Below, in pieces: positions 1 through 7,215 of a stretch of 8,315 nt of DNA. The position numbers were made by a program, and so were the translations under genes. The notes under the pieces are model-generated. The model made no database searches. It saw only the letters and a list, made by a program, of their open reading frames with translations, and was not told the origin of the DNA. The stretch comes from Caldilinea sp. (GTDB taxonomy: Bacteria > Chloroflexota > Anaerolineae > Caldilineales > Caldilineaceae): NCBI GenBank assembly GCA_026389955.1, contig JAPLGY010000453.1, positions 1-8,315 on the forward strand, in the 5' to 3' direction. Each line of letters starts with the position of its first letter. Positions within the stretch are counted from its first letter, which is position 1.

Positions 1-132
1 GCCGATTTCATCGCCAACATCACCTCCATGTCCGCCAGACTGTATGGGCGGCGCGGCAACAAGCAGCGGGCAGAGCGCATTCGTCAGTGTGTCGAGCAGG
101 CAGCGCAGCATGAAGAACGCGTACAAGAGTGA
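1..132 (+). CDS. C-terminal end of an unrecognised protein (5' end outside window)
   Basis: Frame 1 is open from the window edge to a TGA at 130-132 and gives 43 residues, rich in Arg, Gln and Glu (for example RRGNKQRAERIRQCVEQ), which would form a charged, probably helical tail. Codon third positions are mostly G or C at the start, as in the real genes nearby, and the other two plus frames read less like protein. I do not recognise a family. It does not resemble the TnpB sequence that begins in another frame just downstream, so it is probably the end of an unrelated upstream gene. Being short and truncated, it could still be a chance open frame. Confidence 0.4.
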   Translation, partial: ADFIANITSMSARLYGRRGNKQRAERIRQCVEQAAQHEERVQE

Positions 133-140
133 ACTGGCCC

Positions 141-367
141 CGAACAACATTGTCCGATCGAGTGTTCGTATGTGAGGCGTGCGGCCATACACGTGCGGCC
201 AGACAATGGACAGAGATCTGAACGCCGCCATTCCTCTGAAACATACCGTGAGTTCCACGGAAGTTAACGCCTGTGGAGAGCCTGTACGTCCTGGCGACAT
301 CGCTCAGGCTGTGGTCGGTGGAGCAGGAACCTGGCGACAAGCGTTTCCTTGTGAGCTGTTTGTCTAG
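141..367 (+). pseudogene. tnpB: tnpB remnant: C-terminal zinc ribbon and tail of an IS200/IS605-type nuclease
   Basis: This is the decayed 3' end of a TnpB gene (OrfB of IS200/IS605 or IS1341-like elements, the RNA-guided nuclease related to Cas12). Frame 3 reads RTTLSDRVFVCEACGHT (141-191), the usual LSDR...C..CG entry to the second half of the zinc ribbon, then stops at TGA 207-209. Frame 2 picks up from about 194: CGQTMDRDLNAA followed by [15 protein letters not shown], the typical end with the catalytic Asp of RDxNAA, and stops at TAG 365-367. Removing one copy of the tandem duplication at 178-205 restores CEACGQTMDRDLNAA in one frame. The RuvC core and first CxxC pair are absent upstream, so this is a fragment. 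The tail frame is uncertain: after about position 290, frame 3 reads [11 protein letters not shown], also TnpB-tail-like, so a second frameshift is possible. No transposon end is clear. Confidence 0.8.
178..205 (+). repeat. 14-bp imperfect tandem duplication inside the tnpB zinc ribbon
   Basis: Two adjacent 14-nt units, CGTGCGGCCATACA (178-191) and CGTGCGGCCAGACA (192-205), differ at one base. Fourteen is not a multiple of three, so the duplication moves the frame from 3 to 2 exactly where the TnpB homology switches frame. The direct reading is one duplication event followed by one substitution. It explains the frameshift without needing a sequencing error. Confidence 0.85.
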
Positions 368-400
368 GTCCAAGAGAACGGTTGCTGTAGGTTTTTCAAC

Positions 401-407
401 AAGGAGG
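401..407 (+). promoter_or_regulatory. Shine-Dalgarno site of the M29 aminopeptidase
   Basis: AAGGAGG lies 6 nt upstream of the ATG at 414 and is a near-perfect anti-16S complement. It decides the start: the frame is also open upstream to a GTG at 273, but that extension runs through the tnpB remnant and has no family similarity, whereas the M29 fold begins right after 414. Confidence 0.85.
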
Positions 408-413
408 GGGTAC

Positions 414-1675
<1,262 letters not shown>

Positions 1676-1679
<4 letters not shown>

Positions 1680-2266
1680 ACAGACTGGCAGACGCTGCGG
1701 TACACATGGTGCGTTGGGGGATGGACGAACTGCCTCTCTGCCCGCTGCCAGCTGGCTACAGATTTCGTCTTTATCAGAGGGGCGACGAAGAGAGCTGGGT
1801 CGCGCTGCACCAGGATGCTGAACCGTTGTTTCGAGTGGAACAAGAGCACTTCGAACAGACGTTTGGCGGAGAGCGTGCCAGGCTGGCGGATCGCATGTTT
1901 TTTGTACAGGCCCCGACCGGCGAAGATGCCGGCACGATTACGGCCTGGTGGCAGGACGACTGGCAGGGGCGCGGCGCCTGGGGCCAGATCCACTGGCTGG
2001 TGGTCGCCACCGCCCACCAACGTCGCGGGCTGGCCAAAGCAATGGTGGCCCATGCGTTGCGCCGGATTGCTTGCGACCAGACGCGTGCGATGTTGGGCAC
2101 CAACACACAGCGGCTCTGGGCCATCAAATGCTATCTGGACTTTGGATTTGTGCCAGACCCGGCCGAGCGTGCGTCGATCGAGGCAGAGCGAGGTTGGCAG
2201 GCGCTCTCTCAGCAGCTGCCTCACCCGGCGGTCGAGCGCTGGCTGCACCTCCCGGACCGTCTCTGA
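1676..2266 (+). CDS. GNAT-family N-acetyltransferase
   Basis: A 196-residue soluble protein of the GNAT superfamily, which transfers acetyl from acetyl-CoA to an amine. The acetyl-CoA-binding motif A is clear: [20 protein letters not shown], with the pyrophosphate loop Q115-R116-R117-G118-L119-A120. Motif B follows as [20 protein letters not shown] (142-161), with the usual W-A-I...Y...GF pattern. The N-terminal part (24-75) is a less conserved substrate-side region. The ATG sits inside the stop of the aminopeptidase (ATGA), which supports this start and translational coupling; Met11 (1706) is a possible alternative because no strong SD precedes 1676. Being paired with a peptidase suggests a role with amino acids or peptides, but the substrate cannot be read from the sequence. 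Confidence 0.85.
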
Positions 2267-2363
2267 AGAGCGGCAGGATGTCGTCCATTTCATCTGTCGT
2301 TAATCTGTTTCATTGGAAATTTTAATCTACAGGAAACGGCGAGAGCGTATCATCGAGAAGAGT

Positions 2364-2390
2364 CGTCAGTGTCTGCTGACGGGATCTTTT
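2364..2390 (+). terminator. Weak hairpin with short T run downstream of the GNAT gene
   Basis: CGTCAG (2364-2369) and CTGACG (2376-2381) form a perfect 6-bp stem with a 6-nt loop, followed by GGATCTTTT. The T run is short and 3 to 4 nt removed from the stem, so this is a marginal intrinsic terminator for the aminopeptidase-GNAT pair or just a leader hairpin of the next gene. The rest of the gap from 2267 holds an AT-richer patch (about 2281-2330, with TTTAAT at 2321-2326) that could carry a promoter, but no -35 box fits well. Confidence 0.25.
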
Positions 2391-2408
2391 CAAGCTGTTT
2401 GCGAGAAA

Positions 2409-2414
2409 TGAGGA
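2409..2414 (+). promoter_or_regulatory. Shine-Dalgarno site choosing a GTG start for the membrane protein
   Basis: TGAGGA abuts the in-frame ATG at 2415, leaving no spacing for initiation there, but its GAGG core lies 7 nt before the in-frame GTG at 2421. This favours GTG 2421 over ATG 2415 by two codons. Confidence 0.5.
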
Positions 2415-2420
2415 ATGATT

Positions 2421-2927
2421 GTGAATTCATTGCAGGTCTTTTTCGCCAGGCGTCGGGATGTGTTGTTGTTGGGGCTGCTGGCCGGGGGCTTTGCGGTTCT
2501 TTTGGGCGAGCTTGTCCTGTATCGGCACTGGGAAGGCTCCCAGCGGATTGGGATAGTCGCCACGGGGGTGGGGCTGACAGCGGTGCTGCTGGGGCTGTTT
2601 GTCAGAGGGAGCGCACGTCCGCTGTTGGGGCTGCTGCTGCTCGTGCTCTCGCTGTCAGGGCTGATAGGGGTGCGCGAGCATCTGGAGGAAGGTGGCGGCG
2701 AAGCTATGCGTCTGCCGGCCCAGCCAAGTGTGCAGCTGGTTGCGTACCAGGCGGGGGCCAGCAACGAGGAAAAAGAAGGAGAGGAGCAGGGTGAAGCGCG
2801 CGAGGTGCGTGAAGAGCGGGGGGGAGAATCTGCCCCTCCTCCTTTGGCTCCGTTGAGCTTGTCTGGGCTGGCGTTGATGGGGGCAGTCATTTTGCTGGCC
2901 AAACCTACAGAAGAACGTGCGGCGTAA
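2421..2927 (+). CDS. Small four-helix membrane protein with acidic linker, function unknown
   Basis: About 168 residues from GTG 2421 (170 from the ATG at 2415). I do not recognise a family. Three hydrophobic helices come first (about 13-34, 42-61 and 67-84), preceded by a positively charged ARRRD that predicts a cytoplasmic N-terminus. A long polar linker follows, with a very acidic stretch at about 115-136 ([17 protein letters not shown]), then a Pro-rich turn and a fourth helix at about 144-160. The 3' end overlaps the following homocysteine methyltransferase start by 11 bp, so the two were probably one transcript. Coding is supported by consistent hydrophobic segments, an SD and correct packing between neighbours. 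Function cannot be inferred; neither catalytic motifs nor cysteines stand out. Confidence 0.7.
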   Translation: MNSLQVFFARRRDVLLLGLLAGGFAVLLGELVLYRHWEGSQRIGIVATGVGLTAVLLGLFVRGSARPLLGLLLLVLSLSGLIGVREHLEEGGGEAMRLPAQPSVQLVAYQAGASNEEKEGEEQGEAREVREERGGESAPPPLAPLSLSGLALMGAVILLAKPTEERAA

Positions 2928-3746
2928 ATTGAAAAATCTGCTGGGGGATCGACTGGCCGGCGGCCGGGTGTTGATTCTGGACGGTGGGCTGGCAACCGAG
3001 CTGGAGCGACGCGGGGCGGACCTGAGCGATGCGCTCTGGTCGGCGCGGTGGCTGGTCGACGACCCCGAGCAGATCACCGCTGTGCATCTCGACTATTTGC
3101 GCGCCGGCGCCGACGTGCTGATCACCGCCAGCTATCAGGCCAGTCTGGAAGGGTTTCAGCGGCGCGGGTTGCAGGCCGAGCAGGTATTCAGGCTCTGGCA
3201 GCTGAGCGTGGAGCTGGCCCTGGATGCGGTGGCGCATTTCCAGCGGGAGGTGCAGGCGGTGCAGCGCCCGCTGGTCGCTGCCTCGATCGGGCCGTACGGT
3301 GCCTTTCTGGCGGATGGTTCCGAGTACCGGGGGGACTATGGGGTTCGCTGTGCAGAACTGGCGGCATGGCATCGGCCGCGGATGCAGGTATTGGCCGGCA
3401 CAGCGGCAGAGGGGAAGCGTGGGCAGAGGCAGTTCAGCTGGCAGAGGTTTGTCCTCAGGTGGTGGCCGTCGGGGTCAACTGCACGGCGCCCCGCTACGTC
3501 GAACCGCTGTTGGAAGCGGCCGCTGCACGCACCAGCAAACCGCTGCTTTGTTATCCAAACAGTGGAGAGCAGTGGGATGCAGATCGGCGTTGCTGGCTGG
3601 AAGGCACCGGTCTCACCGACTTTGCCGAGCCTGCACGCCGCTGGTATGCGGCCGGCGCTCGTTTGATTGGGGGATGTTGTCGCACAACTCCAGCCGACAT
3701 TACGGCGATTGCGCGTTCTTTGGCCGGGGAGCGCGGGGTCGTCTGA
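2917..3746 (+). pseudogene. mmuM: Homocysteine S-methyltransferase, broken by internal deletion and frameshift
   Basis: MmuM transfers a methyl group from S-methylmethionine (or SAM) to homocysteine, giving methionine; its barrel uses zinc held by three cysteines. Frame 1 from GTG 2917 reads the N-terminal half: [17 protein letters not shown] (19-35), [20 protein letters not shown] (57-76), [20 protein letters not shown] (120-139) and [11 protein letters not shown] (to about 3399). Homology then moves to frame 3 from about 3414: [26 protein letters not shown] (Cys codon 3480-3482), [15 protein letters not shown] and [12 protein letters not shown] (GGCC 3669-3680), ending at TGA 3744-3746. The two halves total about 275 residues against roughly 310 for the family, and the intervening strand-helix segment with the usual GADLLACETIP-type motif is absent. 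Translation from 2917 would stay in frame 1 and stop at 3666 with a nonsense tail and no zinc cysteines, so the product should be inactive. A sequence or assembly error is the alternative. Confidence 0.88.
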
Positions 3747-3775
3747 GCCTGCCGACCGCGGCTGTTTTGGGATGT

Positions 3776-4744
3776 TCACGCTTCCGTATTCCAGCTGGAC
3801 GCTTCTTCCAGCGCTGCCAGCTGTGCGGCTGGCAGCTGGAGTGTGCTGGCGGCCAGGCTGGCGTTGAGCTGGTCGACATGGTTGGCGCCGATGATCGGTG
3901 CAGACATGGCCGGTTGGGCGAGCAGCCAGGCCAGCGCCACGGCGGTCGGTGTGCTCTCTGTCTCAGCAGCCACAGCTTGGAGTGCGTCGAGAATGCGCCA
4001 GCCGCGCTCGTTGAAATAACGCTGGCGGATTCCGCCAGCGCGCGTGCTCTCGACTTCGGCGTGGCGAGTATATTTGCCGGTCAGAAAACCGCCTGCCAAG
4101 GGGCTGTAGGGGATGACCCCGATTCCGTAGTGGACACAGACGGCTTGTGCCTCGCGTTCGAACTCGGCGCGATGGGCCAGGTTGTAGTGGGGTTGGAGCG
4201 AGTCATAGCGGGCCAGTCGGCCGCGCTCGCTGGCCCAGAGCGCAGCGGTCAACCGCCAGGCTGGGTAGTTGCTGCAGCCGATGTAGCGCACTTTGCCCTG
4301 GCGAACCAGGCAGTCGAGCGCTTCCAGGGTCTCCTCGATCGGGGTTTCGGCGTCATACCAGTGGGTCTGGTAGAGGTCGATGTAGTCGGTCTGGAGCCGA
4401 CGCAGGCTGTCTTCGCAGGCCTTGAGGATGTGGACACGGCTGAGTCCTTCTCCGTTGGGCCCGGCCCACATCCGACCACGCACCTTGGTGGCGAGCACGA
4501 TCTGGTCGCGGTTGTTGCGCGCCTGCATCCAACGTCCGAGGATTGCTTCGCTGACGCCGCCGGGGTTGTTGGGGGCCCAGCTGCTGTAAATGTCGGCTGT
4601 GTCAATAAAATTGCCGCCGGCGGCAACGAAGGCATCCATCACAGCCCAGCTGGTCGCTTCATCGGCGGTCCAGCCCCACTGCATTGTGCCGAGGCAGAGC
4701 TCTGAAATTTTGAGGCCGGTGCGGCCTAGTTTGCGGATGTTCAT
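3776..4744 (-). CDS. Aldo/keto reductase
   Basis: A 322-residue cytoplasmic NADPH-dependent oxidoreductase of the AKR superfamily (TIM barrel), reducing aldehydes or ketones. The catalytic tetrad is complete: Asp48 and Tyr53 in NFIDTADIY, Lys87 in LATKV and His128 in YQTHWY. The N-terminal hairpin [21 protein letters not shown], the CSNYPAW strand (157-163), the [15 protein letters not shown] segment (211-225) and the C-terminal cofactor-binding stretch [11 protein letters not shown] (283-293) follow in the usual order and length. The sequence is closest in style to the open-barrel 'MNYRxLGxTGLxVS' bacterial AKRs; the substrate is unknown. An AAGGAA SD (complement of 4754-4759) lies 9 nt upstream of the ATG. 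It follows the glycosyltransferase stop by 33 bp on the same strand, so it is probably the second gene of that operon. It converges on the broken mmuM, with 29 bp between stops. Confidence 0.95.
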   Translation of the reverse strand: MNIRKLGRTGLKISELCLGTMQWGWTADEATSWAVMDAFVAAGGNFIDTADIYSSWAPNNPGGVSEAILGRWMQARNNRDQIVLATKVRGRMWAGPNGEGLSRVHILKACEDSLRRLQTDYIDLYQTHWYDAETPIEETLEALDCLVRQGKVRYIGCSNYPAWRLTAALWASERGRLARYDSLQPHYNLAHRAEFEREAQAVCVHYGIGVIPYSPLAGGFLTGKYTRHAEVESTRAGGIRQRYFNERGWRILDALQAVAAETESTPTAVALAWLLAQPAMSAPIIGANHVDQLNASLAASTLQLPAAQLAALEEASSWNTEA

Positions 4745-4777
4745 AATCGGTCGTTCCTTGTCTTTGAAAAAAGAGAA

Positions 4778-7018
4778 TCAGGGTTGTACTGTGATCTTGC
4801 CGGTCACGGCATGGTCGCGCATCTCTCCCGCCTGGGTCACGGTGAGCCGCTGCCAGTTCTGTGGGGAGTAGAGGCCGACCAGCAGGTCGTATCTGTTGGG
4901 AGCAACGGTCTCTCCGATCGGCAGCAGGAGACGTTGCTCGACAATGTCGCCTGCGGCCAGGCCGCGCAGGGCGACGTTCCAGCTGTCGAACTCGGCAATT
5001 TTGCGGGTCGGGTCGCCGTCGACCAGATGGACGAAGGCGGAGATCGGTGCCCCCCGTGTCGGGGCAGGCTGGGGCATGGGCTGGACACCGACGCGCCAGT
5101 AGAGCTGCAGGGCCAGATCGCTGCCGGGATGGGCCGGGTGGGGGTCGGGCAGATAGCCGACCAGGGTCAACACGTCGCTGAAGTTGGCATCGACCTGCTG
5201 CAGGCGGGGATCCTGCAGCGCAGCGACGGGCTGGCCCGCTGGAAAAACGGTGCTGTCGGGGCTTTCCACCCACTTGACGGTCGCCCAGGTTCCGTCGACG
5301 ATGCCCAGATCGGCCGGGCTCAGCTGCCAGAGCGGCTGGCCCAGCACCACCGGAGAGACCTGCCGGCTCTCAGCCGGCCAGGAGACGTTGTACAGATAGA
5401 TCGAGTAACCGGCGCGGGCGTCTGGCGGGCGTTCTTGAAAGAATTGGTAAAGTGCGGCGGTGGCAGGGGTCATCGTGCCGGTGCGCAGGGCGGTGGCGCT
5501 GATCGCATACCAGCCGGGTGCAGGGGTATAGGGGTTGTAGGCTGCGATTTCGCGACCTTCCATGAAGCGCAGGTACGAAGGGAGGGGGCGGTAGCGAACG
5601 CCGTAGGCTTCTGGTGCTGCTTTGCCAAAGTAGGCGAGCTCGACCGTCTCGATGTCGAGCTCGTCCATTTTTTGGCGCAGCGCGATCAGATCCTGGCCCC
5701 AGTCCAGGTTGGAGTCGACCAGCAGCTGGCTCCAGCGGGGCCAGGGGCCGGCCAGCTGATTGAAGAAAGATTCGTAGTGGGGCGCAATGCGCGTTGTGTC
5801 GGCCGCCAGCCAGCCAACCAGCAGCAGTGTGGCGAAGGCAGGGCGCAGCGGCCGCAGCGACGGCAGCGGAAAGGAGCGGCCAGCGCCCGCAGCGAGCAGG
5901 ATGAGGAACGGGATCGTCGGCAGCATATGGCGAAAGCCGATGTTGAGCACCTGGGTGGCGCCCAGCAGCAGAAAGAGGGCGGGGGGCAGCCAGAGCAGGG
6001 CCAGCCGCCGCGCCGTCCGGTCGCGCACCAGCGCGAAGCTGCCGGCGCCGGCCAGCAGCAGAAGGGGTACGGACAGTTTAAGGCCAGCTGCGACAAAGAA
6101 GTAATACCACCAGGAGTGGGTGGAGACTTCCCCCAAGAAAAAGTCGACGCGAGCCCCCTGCAGATCGAGGATGCGTGTCACCGTATTCCAGAGCCACTGC
6201 CAGTAGTGGGGTGCAGGCAGGATCAGCCACTCTGGCAGCAGGGAGATGGGGCCGACCGTGAAGCGAAAGAGCGCCCACAGCACCCCGCCTGCGGCCAGGG
6301 CTGCGACCGCCAGACCGGCGAAGGCATGGCCCCAGCGAGCGCGACGCTCGGTCAGCAGCACCATTCCGAAAAAGATGGCCCAGAGCAGGGCTGCGTTGTA
6401 TTTGGTGCCCATCGCCAGCCCGGCGCAGATGCCGGCGAGCAGCAGCCAGGGCCAGCGCGGCCGGGCCAGCCAGCGCCACCAGCCCCAGACGGCGGCAAAC
6501 AAAAAGAGGGTGAGGGGCAGATCGGTGGTGACAAAACGGCTGTGGGCGATCAGATTGGGCTCGGTCACGGCCAGCAGCAGCGCCAGCCAGCCGGCACGCC
6601 CCCCAAAGAGCTGGCGGGCCGCAAAAAAGAGACCCGCCACCAGCAGTGTGCCCAGCAGCGTGATCGCACCCCGTGCGCGCACCAGCAGCGACTGGGCGTC
6701 GTTGCCGCTCTCCCACAAAAACAGATCTGAAAACAAAAATCGGTCGCCAGCCTGCCAGGCGGGGTGATCCACAGGCAGCACCAGCGTTGTGTCCCCCCAC
6801 AGGGGCAGCGCAGCCAGCCAGCCGGCCAGCGGCGGATGGTTGGTGGCCAGTCGGAAGTCTCCCGTGCGCAGATAGGCGTAGCCCGCTGCCAGGTGGTATT
6901 GCTCGTCGAAGGCCGCTGACTTGTGGGTAGAACTCCAGCCAGCCTGGAGGGCAAAAAAGAGCAGGGCTGCGGCCAGCAGGAGCCACTGCGGCCAGGCCAG
7001 GCGGGAGGGGGCCCTCAT
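4778..7018 (-). CDS. GT-C (PMT/GT39-like) membrane glycosyltransferase with C-terminal soluble domain
   Basis: A 746-residue polytopic enzyme of the PMT_2/ArnT-like GT-C class, which transfers sugar from a polyprenyl-phosphate donor on the outer face of the membrane. After TM1 (about 11-27) the first outer loop carries the DE pair (Asp38-Glu39 in AAFDEQYHLAAGYAYLRTGD) and NHPP (60-63), both diagnostic. Further helices fall at about 116-134, 143-153, 168-184, 189-204, 208-223, 232-251, 303-330, 339-357, 366-380 and 394-407. The loop motif FVTTDLPLTLF (162-172) and the post-membrane motif DSNLDWGQDL (435-444) are typical of a large bacterial subgroup. About residues 420-590 form a soluble region, and 600-746 look like a beta-rich domain (LVGYL...LALQLYW...FVHLVD...YDLLVGLY). 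No SD is visible before the ATG. A TACAAT-containing promoter candidate lies upstream at 7170-7198. The acceptor is unknown. Confidence 0.9.
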   Translation of the reverse strand: MRAPSRLAWPQWLLLAAALLFFALQAGWSSTHKSAAFDEQYHLAAGYAYLRTGDFRLATNHPPLAGWLAALPLWGDTTLVLPVDHPAWQAGDRFLFSDLFLWESGNDAQSLLVRARGAITLLGTLLVAGLFFAARQLFGGRAGWLALLLAVTEPNLIAHSRFVTTDLPLTLFLFAAVWGWWRWLARPRWPWLLLAGICAGLAMGTKYNAALLWAIFFGMVLLTERRARWGHAFAGLAVAALAAGGVLWALFRFTVGPISLLPEWLILPAPHYWQWLWNTVTRILDLQGARVDFFLGEVSTHSWWYYFFVAAGLKLSVPLLLLAGAGSFALVRDRTARRLALLWLPPALFLLLGATQVLNIGFRHMLPTIPFLILLAAGAGRSFPLPSLRPLRPAFATLLLVGWLAADTTRIAPHYESFFNQLAGPWPRWSQLLVDSNLDWGQDLIALRQKMDELDIETVELAYFGKAAPEAYGVRYRPLPSYLRFMEGREIAAYNPYTPAPGWYAISATALRTGTMTPATAALYQFFQERPPDARAGYSIYLYNVSWPAESRQVSPVVLGQPLWQLSPADLGIVDGTWATVKWVESPDSTVFPAGQPVAALQDPRLQQVDANFSDVLTLVGYLPDPHPAHPGSDLALQLYWRVGVQPMPQPAPTRGAPISAFVHLVDGDPTRKIAEFDSWNVALRGLAAGDIVEQRLLLPIGETVAPNRYDLLVGLYSPQNWQRLTVTQAGEMRDHAVTGKITVQP

Positions 7019-7122
7019 GGGTCGGCGGCCGACCGACCGGCGACCAGGCCGGATGGGTGTCTTCTGCAGGAGCGCAGAGCGTGCAAGGGAAGATGCAGGG
7101 AGAACCGGCAGGAGCCAGCGCT

Positions 7123-7151
7123 TTTTTGCTCAGGCCGATCGACGATACAAT
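7123..7151 (+). promoter_or_regulatory. Candidate promoter for the rightmost membrane protein
   Basis: TACAAT (7146-7151), 5 of 6 to the -10 consensus, lies in the left arm of the inverted repeat. The best -35 at 17-nt spacing is the poor TTTTTG (7123-7128) within a T6 run. A start of transcription near 7158 would precede the ATG at 7216 by about 58 nt. Support is mainly the symmetry with the minus-strand -10. Confidence 0.3.
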
Positions 7152-7177
7152 AGAGCTGCATAGGATTCCATTGTATC
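7144..7177. repeat. 11-bp inverted repeat in the divergent intergenic region
   Basis: GATACAATAGA (7144-7154) and TCCATTGTATC (7167-7177) are inverted copies matching at 10 of 11 positions, with the outer 8 bp perfect and a 12-bp centre. It sits in the middle of the 197-bp gap (7019-7215) between two divergent membrane-glycosyltransferase-type genes. Each arm contains TACAAT reading outward on its own strand, close to the bacterial -10 consensus, so the repeat could be a pair of -10 boxes, an operator for a dimeric regulator, or both. Confidence 0.65.
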
Positions 7178-7198
7178 CGGGGCGAGAGAATCGACCAA
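7170..7198 (-). promoter_or_regulatory. Candidate promoter for the glycosyltransferase-aldo/keto reductase operon
   Basis: On the minus strand, TTGGTC (complement of 7193-7198) is followed after exactly 17 nt by TACAAT (complement of 7170-7175). The -10 matches TATAAT at 5 of 6 positions and the -35 matches TTGACA at 3 of 6. Transcription would begin near 7163 and leave a leader of about 145 nt before the ATG at 7018. The -10 lies within the right arm of the inverted repeat. Confidence 0.4.
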
Positions 7199-7215
7199 AC
7201 CAATTGATAGAGCGG

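Noticed and set aside
360..391. Promoter upstream of the aminopeptidase (TTGTCT ... TGTAGG)
   Set aside because: The spacing is about 20 nt and the -10 match is poor. I cannot separate it from chance.
273..413. N-terminal extension of the M29 aminopeptidase from GTG 273
   Set aside because: It reads through the tnpB remnant, has no SD and no family similarity, while AAGGAGG sits 6 nt before ATG 414.
3750..3770. Possible intrinsic terminator between mmuM and the aldo/keto reductase
   Set aside because: GCCGACCGCGGC offers only a 4-bp stem followed by TGTTTT, too weak to call.
3224..4705. 493-residue plus-strand open frame across mmuM and the aldo/keto reductase
   Set aside because: It overlaps two genes with clear family motifs and is itself antisense to the reductase; it has no recognisable domain.
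4784..6730. 648-residue plus-strand open frame opposite the glycosyltransferase
   Set aside because: It is a low-complexity Gly/Gln/Arg shadow produced by GC-rich codons of the minus-strand gene, without hydrophobic pattern or homology.
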